From positions 96,120 to 160,119 of the forward strand of contig NZ_JACXIY010000009.1 in assembly GCF_014705655.1 (NCBI RefSeq): a stretch of 64,000 nucleotides of DNA, written 5' to 3'. The position numbers were made by a program, and so were the translations under genes. Positions 9,114 through 17,644 of this stretch are shown here, piece after piece (position 1 is the stretch's first letter; each line of letters starts with the position of its first letter). Below the pieces are notes generated by a model that made no database searches, was not told the origin of the DNA, and saw only the letters and a program-made list of their open reading frames with translations. This stretch comes from Paenibacillus arenilitoris (lineage in GTDB: Bacteria > Bacillota > Bacilli > Paenibacillales > Paenibacillaceae).

Positions 9114-9575
9114 ATGTTAGAGCTTCTGCTCTTGGTCGTCGGCTGTTATGTTTTGGCTGCATTGTCGGTTCATCTGGCCTTCCGGATCCGGAATAAAAAA
9201 GGGCAGGCCGGCAAGCATTACGTACTGGTAGCGAACGAAAACCAGCAAAACATCGAGTGGGTCATTCGTTCGTTGTTCGATTTCTCGCGGCGAATGGGGA
9301 AGGATGTGCGTCTGACGATCGTGGACCGGGGCGTAACGGAGGAAACGAAGGCGATCGTCGAACGGATGGCGCGCGGCGGCCATAAAGTAAAGCTGCACGG
9401 GAAAGCCGACGGGCCTTTGAAAGAGTCGAAGGACGGTAAGCGCTCGCATCGGAACGAGGTGGACGCGACCCAGCTGATGTGGCTGCTGCAGGCGGAGGGC
9501 ATCGTGTCGCAAGCGGACCATGCGGTGCTGGTCGATTTGCAAAATCCGTCGGATTTGTCGAAGATGCCGTTTTGA
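9114..9575 (+). CDS. Membrane-anchored protein of unknown function, weakly glycosyltransferase-2-like
   Basis: 153 residues. ATG 9114 is chosen because AGGAGG lies 8 bases upstream; GTG 9105 would overlap that site. Residues ~1-22 (LELLLLVVGCYVLAALSVHLAF) form one membrane helix followed by basic residues, so the rest is probably cytoplasmic. Residues ~37-90 look like the first half of a GT-A family 2 fold: a strand, then NENQQNIEWVIRSL, then a second strand ending LTIVDRGVTEETKAIVERMA, compared with the usual VDDGSTDET. The end, HAVLVDLQNP, falls where a DxD strand would be but lacks the second Asp. This likeness is my inference. The protein stops there, so it is unlikely to be an active transferase. 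It is followed by its own terminator. Confidence 0.7.
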   Translation: MLELLLLVVGCYVLAALSVHLAFRIRNKKGQAGKHYVLVANENQQNIEWVIRSLFDFSRRMGKDVRLTIVDRGVTEETKAIVERMARGGHKVKLHGKADGPLKESKDGKRSHRNEVDATQLMWLLQAEGIVSQADHAVLVDLQNPSDLSKMPF

Positions 9576-9612
9576 GGTATACTCGGTGTAGCTGAATACA
9601 AGCGAAGTGAAG

Positions 9613-9652
9613 CACACTTTGGACGCATGGGGCGTCCGGGGTGTGTTTTTTT
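9613..9652 (+). terminator. Terminator between the orphan membrane gene and comFA
   Basis: CACACTTTGGACGC pairs with GCGTCCGGGGTGTG (three G-T pairs) around a 5-base loop, then seven T residues. The in-frame ATG at 9627 lies in this loop, which argues against it as the comFA start. Confidence 0.85.
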
Positions 9653-9692
9653 GCGTTTTGCGGGCATGGAAGAGAAGAGGGAGGAAGCGCGG

Positions 9693-11672
9693 ATGAAGGC
9701 GATGGTGTATGTTGTGAAGCGGAACGGCGGCTGGCAAGCGAGGGCTACGATCGATCATGAGGTGGACCGCCGGTTCTGGATGGACGGGAGCTTCGGCGGA
9801 GCGGGAATGCTGAACGAGCATCCCGCGGAGTCGGCCTGGCTGTGGCGGGAGGAGCTGCCGCTCGGCATCGCATGCCGGACGGCGGAACGATGGGAGGAGC
9901 GCTGCGGGGGGCATGCTGACGGACCTCGGATGGGGGGCTTGAAGGGGGACGAGCGGGATGCGCTGCGGATGCTGGCCGCTTGCGTCGACGAGGCGAAGCG
10001 GGAGGCGGAGTCCGGCGGGAAGACGGGAGCCGCTGGCTGGCGGCGGATGCTGGCCGGCTGGCGGCGCAGACTGGCCGGTTGGGCAGGGCGGAGCGAGGCC
10101 ATAGAGGCGAGTGGTGTGAGCTTGGAGCGGTTGGCGGAGCAGTGGGGGCGCGAAGGAGCGATGAGCGATGCGGAGCTGGGAAGATTGGCGGCAGGCGCGA
10201 AGCTTGCCGCGGACGCGATGCGGGGACGCGCGCTGCTGCGCGGCGAAGCGCACGCCCTGCTGGACGGCGCCGGAGGTCCGGGCGCCGATGGGAGCTGGAG
10301 CGGAACGCTCCAGCTGGCCGCGCTGCTCGGGCGGGTACGCCTGAGCGGAGCGGTCGCCGCCGGCAGCGGCGGACGCAGGTGCAAGCGCTGCGGGAGCGGG
10401 GAGGCGGCCTTGCGCCGCACGGCATGTGCGGCGTGCGGGCGGATTTGTGCCTATTGCATCGCATGCATAGGCATGGGGCGCAGCCGGGAGTGCGAGCTGC
10501 TCGTTACGGGGCTGCACGACGGCATGAAAGGCGGCGCGGCGCAGCTGCCGCCGGTCCGGCAGCGGCTGGACGGCTGGAAGCTCAGTCCGGCGCAAACGGC
10601 CGCCGCGGGCAAGGCGCTTCGTTACGTTGAAGCCCGTCCCCATGCCGCGGCGCACGCTCCGATTCGCAATTTCCTGCTATGGGCTGTGACAGGTGCGGGG
10701 AAGACGGAGATGATCTTCCCGCTTGTCGAATCGGTGCTGCTGCGCGGAGGCCGGGCGCTGATCGCGACGCCGCGGCGCGACGTCGTCATCGAGCTGGACC
10801 CTCGCATCCGCAAAGCTTTTCCCGACGCGTCGGTCGTTACTCTATATGGCGGCAGCGAGCAGCGCTGGGAGATCGGGGACATTACGCTGTCGACGACGCA
10901 TCAATTGCTTCGGTTCCAAGGCGGCTTCGATCTCGTCATCATCGACGAGCTTGATGCCTTCCCCTACCATGGCGATCCGATACTGCATTACGCGGCGGAC
11001 AAATGCTGCGCGCCGGGAGCCGCCCGGCTGCTGCTGTCGGCAACGCCGCCGCGCGAGCTGCAGCGCGCCGCGCGGAGCGGGCGGCTGCCTCACGCCAGAG
11101 TGCCGGTACGCTATCATCGGCATCCGCTGCCCGTGCCCAAGCTGCTATCGACGCCTGCGGTCGCCCAGATGCTTCAGAAACGTCGATTGCCCGCCAAGCT
11201 GCTGGCCGCGATGAGGCATTCGCTGCAGCGGGATGCCCAACTGTTCGTCTTCGTGCAGAAGATCGCGCAGTCGGAGCCGATGGCCGCTCTGCTGCAAGCG
11301 ACGCTTCGGCAGTCCGCCGTCGCGGCGACCTCGTCGCAGGACGAGGAGCGCAGCGACAAAGTGCAGCGGTTCCGGGCGCGCGACATCCGCGTGCTCGTCA
11401 CGACGACGATCCTCGAGCGCGGCGTTACCATTCCAAGAAGCGACGTCTACATCCTCGATGCGGACGGGCGTCTGTTCGACGAGGCCTCTTTGGTGCAGAT
11501 GGCCGGTCGTGCGGGACGCTCGTCCGACGACCCTTTCGGACGGGTATATTTTTGCGGCCGGGAACGGAACCGTGCGCAAGTCGCCGCCGTCCGCCATATC
11601 CAAACGATGAACCGCATCGCGCGCAAGCAGGGCTACCTTCTGCCCGCGGACCAAGGAGGCTCGGCCCGATGA
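9693..11672 (+). CDS. comFA: Competence DNA helicase/translocase ComFA, long form
   Basis: 659 residues from ATG 9693 (GGGAGG 8 bases upstream). ComFA is the cytoplasmic ATPase that helps pull transforming single-stranded DNA through the ComEC channel. A four-Cys/zinc region lies at ~230-265 (CKRCGSG, CAACGRICAYC). The helicase core follows: Walker A VTGAGKTEM near 332, DELDAFPY (DEAD-box position, Walker B) near 418, SATPP (motif III), and motifs V/VI in TTTILERGVTIP and QMAGRAGRS. The first ~225 residues form an Arg/Ala/Gly-rich extension, so the protein is much longer than the ~460-residue Bacillus form. The stop overlaps the comFC start as ATGA. Confidence 0.92.
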   Translation: MKAMVYVVKRNGGWQARATIDHEVDRRFWMDGSFGGAGMLNEHPAESAWLWREELPLGIACRTAERWEERCGGHADGPRMGGLKGDERDALRMLAACVDEAKREAESGGKTGAAGWRRMLAGWRRRLAGWAGRSEAIEASGVSLERLAEQWGREGAMSDAELGRLAAGAKLAADAMRGRALLRGEAHALLDGAGGPGADGSWSGTLQLAALLGRVRLSGAVAAGSGGRRCKRCGSGEAALRRTACAACGRICAYCIACIGMGRSRECELLVTGLHDGMKGGAAQLPPVRQRLDGWKLSPAQTAAAGKALRYVEARPHAAAHAPIRNFLLWAVTGAGKTEMIFPLVESVLLRGGRALIATPRRDVVIELDPRIRKAFPDASVVTLYGGSEQRWEIGDITLSTTHQLLRFQGGFDLVIIDELDAFPYHGDPILHYAADKCCAPGAARLLLSATPPRELQRAARSGRLPHARVPVRYHRHPLPVPKLLSTPAVAQMLQKRRLPAKLLAAMRHSLQRDAQLFVFVQKIAQSEPMAALLQATLRQSAVAATSSQDEERSDKVQRFRARDIRVLVTTTILERGVTIPRSDVYILDADGRLFDEASLVQMAGRAGRSSDDPFGRVYFCGRERNRAQVAAVRHIQTMNRIARKQGYLLPADQGGSAR

Positions 11673-12571
11673 AGCACATGTCCTCGCCCTCGCCAACCGC
11701 CTGGCTCCGGCGGCTTCGCACCGCCTTCGCCGCATCCGCGCAGCTGCTCGCCCCGCGCGCGGAGGCTTGCCTCATCTGCGGCAAGCCCCAAGCCGGGCCC
11801 CGCAGCGCGGCCAGCCCCAACGACCCGAAGCTGCCTGCCGGGCTTCGGGATCAAGCTTGCGGAGCGTGCCTCTCCGCAATTCCATGGATCTCCCGCATTC
11901 AGTGTCCCAAATGCGGGAGAGCGGTCCGCTGCGAGGATTGCGCCCGCAGCCCGCATCGCGCCTTCGTCTGCAACCGCAGCGCGGTACGATACGACCCGAC
12001 GATGCGCGCGCTGCTCGCGCAGTACAAATACCGGGGCAACGAGCAGCTCGCGCCGCTGCTCGGCGATATGCTGCTCCCTCCCTTCGAAGCGTTGACGGCG
12101 TCGCTGCACGAGTCCGCCCCGGCCGCAAGGCGAGGCAAGCGGCAGAAGCTGCGGATCGCCGACCGCTGGGATGCGGTCACGTATGTTCCCGTCAGCCGGG
12201 AGCGGGCGCTCGATCGCGGCTTTAATCAAGCGGAGCAGCTGGCCGCGCATCTCGCGCGGCGGTACGGCATCCCGCTCATGCACCTGCTCGTTCGCGCGCG
12301 CCATACGGAGAAGCAAAGCTTCAAAACGCGCGCCGAGCGAATCAAGGACACGAGGCAGCTTTTTGCCGTCGATCGCGCCGAGGTGGCCCGGTTGCACAGC
12401 CTTCGACAAGACGCATCGAAGACGTCCGACCTTAGCCGCGAAGCTTGTCGCATACTCCTCGTCGACGACATCTACACGACCGGAAGCACGGCGGAAGCCT
12501 GCTCGCTGACGCTGGGCCGCCATATCGATTTTTCCCATGAAATCTACGTGCTCACTTGGGCGCGGTCCTAA
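11669..12571 (+). CDS. comFC: ComFC family phosphoribosyltransferase-like competence protein
   Basis: 300 residues, beginning with ATG that overlaps the comFA stop; GGAGG lies about 9 bases upstream. N-terminal zinc-binding cysteines (CLICG near 34, then CGAC, CPKCG and CEDC) precede the double-zinc-ribbon/PRTase fold of the ComF/GntX family. The PRPP-binding loop is ILLVDDIYTTGST near residue 262. ComFC works with ComFA in DNA uptake. The intact gene supports a functional comF operon, but comFB, which lies between comFA and comFC in B. subtilis, is absent. A ~25-residue insertion (VDRAEVARLH ... KTSDL) near the C-terminus is unusual. Confidence 0.9.
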   Translation: MKHMSSPSPTAWLRRLRTAFAASAQLLAPRAEACLICGKPQAGPRSAASPNDPKLPAGLRDQACGACLSAIPWISRIQCPKCGRAVRCEDCARSPHRAFVCNRSAVRYDPTMRALLAQYKYRGNEQLAPLLGDMLLPPFEALTASLHESAPAARRGKRQKLRIADRWDAVTYVPVSRERALDRGFNQAEQLAAHLARRYGIPLMHLLVRARHTEKQSFKTRAERIKDTRQLFAVDRAEVARLHSLRQDASKTSDLSREACRILLVDDIYTTGSTAEACSLTLGRHIDFSHEIYVLTWARS

Positions 12572-12687
12572 TTGGGGGCGGCGCAAAGCCTCGCCTCGAA
12601 TAGATTACTAGTGAAAATTTCAAAGTTTTCGATTAAAATGTAAATTACAGTGAAATGTTTCGACAAAAAAGGAGGGCTCAGAGCGCG

Positions 12688-13104
12688 ATGAACGTAGATA
12701 ATTGTCCTCGCTGCGGTAAGCTTTTTGCCAAAAATTTCAGAGACGTATGCCCGTCCTGCCTACGGGAAATCGATAAAGAGTACGAGCTTTGCGCGAACTA
12801 TTTGCGCGAGAATAGAGGTTCGATCATTACCGAGGTTTCGGACGCGACCGGGGTGTCGATCAAGCAAATCACGAAGTTCATCCGCGAGGGCCGGATCTCC
12901 TTGATGAACGCGCCGAACTTGTCCTATCCGTGCGAATCGTGCGGCACGCTGATCCGTGAGAGCCATTTGTGCGACAATTGCCGTGCGAGGCTGCAGAAGG
13001 ACAGGAAGAACATGATCGAGGATTTGGCGAGGCGCGAAGAGCAGAAGAACAACCGCTCGCAGAACACCGCGTACCAAGGGCTGGACCGCTATAAGGACAA
13101 ATAA
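12688..13104 (+). CDS. yvyF: Flagellar operon protein YvyF (TIGR03826 type)
   Basis: 138 residues. It has an N-terminal CPRCGKLF ... CPSC zinc knuckle and a second pair, CESCGTLI ... CDNC. Between them is a helix-turn-helix-like segment (TEVSDATGVSIKQITKFIREGRI). This matches YvyF, encoded between comFC and flgM in Bacillus. ATG 12688 is used because AGGAGG lies ~12 bases upstream; an in-frame ATG at 12655 precedes that site. Its role is unclear; a link to flagellar gene expression is inferred from position. Confidence 0.88.
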   Translation: MNVDNCPRCGKLFAKNFRDVCPSCLREIDKEYELCANYLRENRGSIITEVSDATGVSIKQITKFIREGRISLMNAPNLSYPCESCGTLIRESHLCDNCRARLQKDRKNMIEDLARREEQKNNRSQNTAYQGLDRYKDK

Positions 13105-13132
13105 TGAAATTATGCTAATCATTCCATCCCTA

Positions 13133-13160
13133 TAACATTTCAAAAGTCGAGAGCCGATAA
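13133..13160 (+). promoter_or_regulatory. Sigma-D promoter of flgM
   Basis: TAAC (13133-13136), a 16-base spacer and GCCGATAA (13153-13160) closely match the sigma-D consensus TAAA-N15-GCCGATAT. In B. subtilis flgM is likewise read from an internal sigma-D promoter. The -10 box is also part of a hairpin arm. Confidence 0.7.
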
Positions 13161-13186
13161 TACATCTAAAGGTATTCGGCTCTTTT
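13150..13186 (+). terminator. Terminator-like hairpin between yvyF and flgM
   Basis: AGAGCCGATAATAC pairs with GTATTCGGCTCT (two-base bulge), then TTTT. It would limit read-through from comFA-comFC-yvyF into the flagellar genes while leaving the embedded sigma-D promoter to drive flgM. Confidence 0.6.
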
Positions 13187-13217
13187 ACATATTGCCAACA
13201 AATCGAGGTGAATGATA

Positions 13218-13484
13218 TTGAAAATAAACGAAACGAATCGGATCGGCGCCATCAACCCGTACCATAAGCAGAACGAAGCGCGCGCGAGCGAAGCGGGCAA
13301 GGCGCGCAGGAAGGACGAGGTCCAAATTTCGGCGGCCGCCAAAGAGATGCTGACGACGAGCAAGGCGAACAGCGCGGAACGGCAGGAGAAGATCAATCAG
13401 CTGAAGCAGTCGGTCGCATCGGGCACCTATCACGTGGAAGCCGGCAAGATCGCCGAGAAGCTGCTTCCTTATTTGAAGGAGTAG
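13218..13484 (+). CDS. flgM: Anti-sigma-D factor FlgM
   Basis: 88 residues. TTG 13218 is the likely start: GAGGTG lies 7 bases upstream and the product then begins MKINETN, like Bacillus FlgM (MKINQ). ATG 13212 is too close to the ribosome site. The C-terminal half has the family pattern DEVQISAAAKEM ... RQEKINQLKQSVASGTYHVEAGKIAEKLL. FlgM binds sigma-D until it is exported through the completed hook-basal body. It heads the run flgM-flgN-flgK-flgL. Confidence 0.93.
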   Translation: MKINETNRIGAINPYHKQNEARASEAGKARRKDEVQISAAAKEMLTTSKANSAERQEKINQLKQSVASGTYHVEAGKIAEKLLPYLKE

Positions 13485-13488
13485 CGTG

Positions 13489-13995
13489 ATGAACGAGTAC
13501 ATTCAGCAGATTCTTACTATACTACAAGAGTTACTGGACGAGCATCGACAGTTGATCGAGTATGGCAAGGCCAAGACGGAAGCGATTACTCAGAACAGCC
13601 TGGAGTCTATCTCCTTCATTTCCGGCAAAGAAAAGAAGATCCTTGAGCGGATAATGGAGCATGAGCAACGCCGGGTATTTCTTGTCGGTAAGTATATGCT
13701 TTCCCAGAAGGTGACCGGGCAGCAGCGCTCCTTTAAGATGGAGAAGCTCATTCAAGCTGTATTCCATGCGGAAGAGAAGAGACAGCTGCAGATCAAATGG
13801 AAGGAACTTGCGGCCGTTATGAACGAGCTTCAAGATATTAATGAGTTTAATCAGCAATTAGTCAAAATGACCTTGGAATATTTGCATTTCTCACAGGATC
13901 TGCTGTTGGGACCCGAGGAAGACGAAGTAACTTACCATAGAGCAGTACAAGGGATGACAAAGCAACGTAACGGTCGATTTAACATGAAAACTTAA
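13489..13995 (+). CDS. flgN: FlgN family flagellar export chaperone
   Basis: 168 residues of almost purely helical, coiled-coil character, matching FlgN. FlgN holds the hook-filament junction proteins FlgK and FlgL before export, and both are encoded just downstream. ATG 13489 has AAGGAG 7 bases upstream (overlapping the end of flgM); GTG 13486 is less well spaced. Confidence 0.88.
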   Translation: MNEYIQQILTILQELLDEHRQLIEYGKAKTEAITQNSLESISFISGKEKKILERIMEHEQRRVFLVGKYMLSQKVTGQQRSFKMEKLIQAVFHAEEKRQLQIKWKELAAVMNELQDINEFNQQLVKMTLEYLHFSQDLLLGPEEDEVTYHRAVQGMTKQRNGRFNMKT

Positions 13996-14013
13996 GAAGA
14001 GAGGGCAATAAAC

Positions 14014-15573
14014 ATGGCATCCACATTTCATGGCTTAGAAACGGCAAGGCGGAGTTTGTTTACTACCCAATCGGCTCTAAATACGACCGGACATAACATT
14101 GCAAACGCCAATACGGCGGGATATTCGCGTCAAGTGGTGAACATGACAGCAACAAGGCCGATCGACGCGGTCGGCTTTTCAAAATCGGATGCAGCCGGAC
14201 AACTGGGTACTGGTGTTGAGGCGAGCTCGATAACCCGTATCCGCGAAAAGTTTCTAGACAATCAATTCCGTAATGAATATAAGTCGCTCGGGAATTTCAA
14301 TATACAATTGGATACGCTCACCAAGCTTGAGGGAATCGTTAACGAGCCCAGTGATACGGGGCTTCGCACAGTGATCTCGAATTTCTGGAACTCTTGGTCG
14401 GACTTAAGCAAGAATCCGGAAAATGCCGATGGCCGGAAAGTCGTTATGGAACAGACTTTGGCTATGGTTGACGCATTTAATTATACGGCGAAGCAATTAA
14501 ATGATTTGAAAGCGGATTTGACGGAAAATGTCGAAATCAATCTGGAAACGGTTAATTCCATCACAGCTAGCATTGCACAATTAAATGGTGAAATCCTCAG
14601 GATTGAAGGTCTTGGAGACAATGCGAATGATTTACGGGATCAGCGCGATTTATTAACAGACCAGCTTTCAGGGCTCATAAATATTAATGTAGAAGACCAA
14701 ACTACCGGTTATCGAATTACAATGGGCGGAACAGAGCTAGTTCAGGGGAATACTTCTAATGCGGTTGATGTTGAGACAATTACTTCAGCTTTTGCATCCG
14801 GTGATCTGAACAGCGGAGCGATTTATGGCACGATTCACGCAAGAGATCATTTTGTACAGGGCTATATTAGCGAATTGGACAATATGGTTCAAACGATGGC
14901 GAACGGCGAGTTTGAGATCACGCTTCCCAAAGGTTCCGTTCTGCCTGACGGTACAGTGCTGAATAACGTTACGTACACGGGTGATAATCGTATATTAGCA
15001 GAGGATACTAAGGTTACGGTAAAAGGGTTAAACGGCCTGCATCAGCTTGGCTACTCGTTAGCGGGAGACGAGCCTGGTATAGCGTTTTTCACGGATAGCT
15101 CAGGTGGAACAGCTGACCTGACCGCAGCCAACATTACGTTGAATCCAGCTATTGTTGCGAATTCGAACCTGATCGCCTCCTCCATGCGAGTAACAATAAA
15201 TGCGGATGGCACGGAATCGGTTGTTACGGGAAACAACTCCTTAGCGGTATTGTTCTCGCAAATACGGGATACTCGCTTCGATTTTGATGCCGGGACGGGT
15301 GAAAATAAGAATACGATTGATGCCTATTTCCGCTCTGTCGTAGGCCAACTGGGCGTGCAGGCAGCTGAAGCAAACAGGATGCAGGCTAATCAGCAAATAA
15401 TCGTTGAACAGGTGGATTCCCGCAGGCAATCGGTCAGCGGCGTATCGCTGGATGAGGAAATGTCGAATATGATCAAATTCCAGCATGCGTATAACGCGGC
15501 TGCTCGGAACATGACCATGATTGATGAGATATTAGATAAAGTGATTAACGGAATGGGCCGCGTCGGCCTTTAA
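14014..15573 (+). CDS. flgK: Flagellar hook-associated protein 1, FlgK
   Basis: 519 residues. The N-terminus GLETARRSLFTTQSALNTTG followed by HNIANANTAGYSRQVV is the flagellar rod/hook-type signature. The C-terminus MIKFQHAYNAAARNMTMIDEILDKVI is the conserved coiled-coil partner. FlgK forms the first hook-filament junction ring. The middle domain is variable and fairly short. It lies 18 bases after flgN with a GAGAGGG site. Confidence 0.96.
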   Translation: MASTFHGLETARRSLFTTQSALNTTGHNIANANTAGYSRQVVNMTATRPIDAVGFSKSDAAGQLGTGVEASSITRIREKFLDNQFRNEYKSLGNFNIQLDTLTKLEGIVNEPSDTGLRTVISNFWNSWSDLSKNPENADGRKVVMEQTLAMVDAFNYTAKQLNDLKADLTENVEINLETVNSITASIAQLNGEILRIEGLGDNANDLRDQRDLLTDQLSGLININVEDQTTGYRITMGGTELVQGNTSNAVDVETITSAFASGDLNSGAIYGTIHARDHFVQGYISELDNMVQTMANGEFEITLPKGSVLPDGTVLNNVTYTGDNRILAEDTKVTVKGLNGLHQLGYSLAGDEPGIAFFTDSSGGTADLTAANITLNPAIVANSNLIASSMRVTINADGTESVVTGNNSLAVLFSQIRDTRFDFDAGTGENKNTIDAYFRSVVGQLGVQAAEANRMQANQQIIVEQVDSRRQSVSGVSLDEEMSNMIKFQHAYNAAARNMTMIDEILDKVINGMGRVGL

Positions 15574-15599
15574 TCCTAAAGTCTCGGAGGTGACAGTCC

Positions 15600-16559
15600 G
15601 TGTCCTTACGCGTTACACAAACGATGATGAACACTCAACTGCTGCGTAATATCTCCAGTAATTTGGGGCGTATGAATAATTTGCAGAACCAGCTTTCGAC
15701 AGGGATGAAGATCAATAAGCCTTCCGATGATCCGGTTGGTATAACATTTTCGCTGCGTTACCGCAGTGAGCTCGACTCGAATGATCAATATATCTCCAAC
15801 GTAGATTCGGCGATTTCCTTGTTGGAGTATACAGATACAACAGTTGGGCAAGCGGGAGATATTTTGCAACGGGCAAGAGAATTACTTGTGCAAGGAGCAA
15901 ACGGTACATTTGAACAAACAAGCTTGGACTCGATGAAGACGGAAATTTCCCAGCTCTATAATCAGATGATTGAGATCGGCAATAGTCAGTTCAACGGAAA
16001 ACAAGTATTTAACGGAGAGAATACGGGGGAAAAGCCGTATCCTACCCTCACGCTTGAAGATGCAGCAGATCCGCTTGCAACTCCGCCGGTATATAAGGCT
16101 TATTATGTTTCTTCCGATACGGGTGCGATTAAATATGAGCTCTCAGCAGGAATGAGCATGGCGGTTAATATAACAGGTAATGAAGTATTCGGTGAACCTG
16201 TCGCAAGCGATAACGATACGTCAAGCGATAATGTGTTTCAATTGCTGCGACGTGCGCATGATATGCTTGGGGCTGGCGATCAGGAAGGAATATCTGACCT
16301 GCTTGGACAAATCGATAGCCGTATGGATAAAATGCTAACGAAACGAGCGGAGGTAGGCGCACGGTTAAATCGGATGGAGCTCATTCAAAATCGGTTGAGC
16401 GACATCGATATTAACCTTCAAACGATGTCTTCGAAGACGGAGGACGCCGACATGGCGGAAGTCATTACGAATTTAAAGATGGAAGAGAACGTCTATCAAG
16501 CATCGTTATCGGTTGGAGCGCAGCTCATTCGTCCAAGTCTGGTTGACTTCTTGAGATAG
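15600..16559 (+). CDS. flgL: Flagellar hook-associated protein 3, FlgL
   Basis: 319 residues of the flagellin superfamily: the N-terminal helix LRVTQTMMNTQLLRNISSNL and the C-terminal MAEVITNLKMEENVYQASLS. It forms the second hook-filament junction. It starts at GTG with GGAGGTG 7 bases upstream, 26 bases after flgK. Confidence 0.95.
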   Translation: MSLRVTQTMMNTQLLRNISSNLGRMNNLQNQLSTGMKINKPSDDPVGITFSLRYRSELDSNDQYISNVDSAISLLEYTDTTVGQAGDILQRARELLVQGANGTFEQTSLDSMKTEISQLYNQMIEIGNSQFNGKQVFNGENTGEKPYPTLTLEDAADPLATPPVYKAYYVSSDTGAIKYELSAGMSMAVNITGNEVFGEPVASDNDTSSDNVFQLLRRAHDMLGAGDQEGISDLLGQIDSRMDKMLTKRAEVGARLNRMELIQNRLSDIDINLQTMSSKTEDADMAEVITNLKMEENVYQASLSVGAQLIRPSLVDFLR

Positions 16560-16570
16560 GGGCGAGCAGC

Positions 16571-17137
16571 ATGCAAATCCCGCAAATCCAAATTCGTATG
16601 CAGCATGCGAAGCTCTCGATCGATGCTGATCTTGGGAAACAGCATTTGGAACAACCTCAAGCTGCTATAGACATGAAGCAGATTCGTCCGGAGCAGCATT
16701 TTACGACTAAGCAAGGTCATCTTGAGATTAATCAGGATCGCGCGTGGGATGCTTTGGCACTCGGAGGAAATTTAGAAACGATGAGTAAGATCTATTCCAT
16801 GGCTTCGGATATGGCACTTCAGGGACTTGCTCGTATTGTTGAACAAGGCAATCGAATGGCAGATATCCATCTTGGGGGCAATCCAATTGCGGATTCAGCC
16901 CTGGAATGGCAGCGAACATTTCCTGAGTTTGATTTTCGGGGTTACGCTTCTTCCGGCAACGTGGACCTGTCTTACACACCGGCTGAGGTTGCAATCGATA
17001 CGACACCGGGAAGAGTTGAGCTTAACGTTCAGGTGAATCAACCTGTTCATCAGTATGAACGCGGGAAACTGGACATCTATATGAGCCAATATCCAAAGGT
17101 GGAAATCATTCCGCCTCAAATTGATCAGTTTATTTAA
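16571..17137 (+). CDS. yviE: DUF6470 family flagellar-locus protein (YviE-like)
   Basis: 188 residues. It starts with the repeated I-Q-I pattern of this family (MQIPQIQIRMQHAKLSID) and has beta-rich segments with no signal or membrane helix. The gene between flgL and fliW in Bacillus is yviE, of the same family. The exact function is unknown; the position suggests filament assembly or its control. It starts 11 bases after flgL and is followed by a hairpin. Confidence 0.85.
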   Translation: MQIPQIQIRMQHAKLSIDADLGKQHLEQPQAAIDMKQIRPEQHFTTKQGHLEINQDRAWDALALGGNLETMSKIYSMASDMALQGLARIVEQGNRMADIHLGGNPIADSALEWQRTFPEFDFRGYASSGNVDLSYTPAEVAIDTTPGRVELNVQVNQPVHQYERGKLDIYMSQYPKVEIIPPQIDQFI

Positions 17138-17149
17138 AACATTTCTTTG

Positions 17150-17202
17150 AAACTATAGCCCAGCAGCGCAACTAAATCAGGTTGCAGGGTCTATAGTTTT
17201 AT
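17150..17202 (+). terminator. Hairpin/terminator inside the flagellar operon, before fliW
   Basis: AACTATAG-CCC and GGG-(T)-CTATAGTT enclose an inner GCAAC/GTTGC stem and are followed by TTTTATTT. It separates flgM-yviE from fliW-csrA and could set their ratio by partial termination. Confidence 0.65.
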
Positions 17203-17240
17203 TTGTGAAGAACGGCAATCATATGAAGGAGGGTTTTATT

Positions 17241-17633
17241 GTGAGCATGGATTCATCCGTTTTTTATTTTGAACAAGGTATCCCGGGCTTCGAGCATCTT
17301 CACCAATTTGCATTTGCAGACTTAGAAGTAAGTCCTCCGATGAAGCTCATGCAGTCCGTTGAAGATATGGAGATATCTTTAATTGTAGTAAGTCCTTTCT
17401 TTATTTATCCGGAATATGAATGGATATTGTCTGAAGCGGCCAAAGAAGAGCTGCAAATTCAATCTGAGCAAGAGGTTGAGATTTGGACGGTTCTGACCGT
17501 ACCTGTCGATCCTGCGGCTGCGACAATCAACTTGATGGCTCCAATCGTATTAAATGCGAACAAGAAAACAGGAAAACAGGTCATCCTGCATGACAGCACT
17601 TACAGCTCCAAATCACCGATTAATCGAATCTAA
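17241..17633 (+). CDS. fliW: Flagellar assembly factor FliW
   Basis: 130 residues from GTG 17241 (AGGAGG with an 8-base spacer). The family pattern is visible: [22 protein letters not shown] near the start, [16 protein letters not shown] in the middle, and LTVP ... [22 protein letters not shown] near the end. FliW binds CsrA and relieves CsrA repression of flagellin mRNA; free flagellin in turn titrates FliW. csrA follows 11 bases downstream and hag shortly after, so the full homeostatic circuit is encoded together. Confidence 0.94.
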   Translation: MSMDSSVFYFEQGIPGFEHLHQFAFADLEVSPPMKLMQSVEDMEISLIVVSPFFIYPEYEWILSEAAKEELQIQSEQEVEIWTVLTVPVDPAAATINLMAPIVLNANKKTGKQVILHDSTYSSKSPINRI

Positions 17634-17644
17634 GGAGGCAGGCC

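Noticed and set aside
9627..9692. ATG 9627 as comFA start
   Set aside because: It lies in the loop of a terminator hairpin and has no ribosome site; ATG 9693 has GGGAGG.
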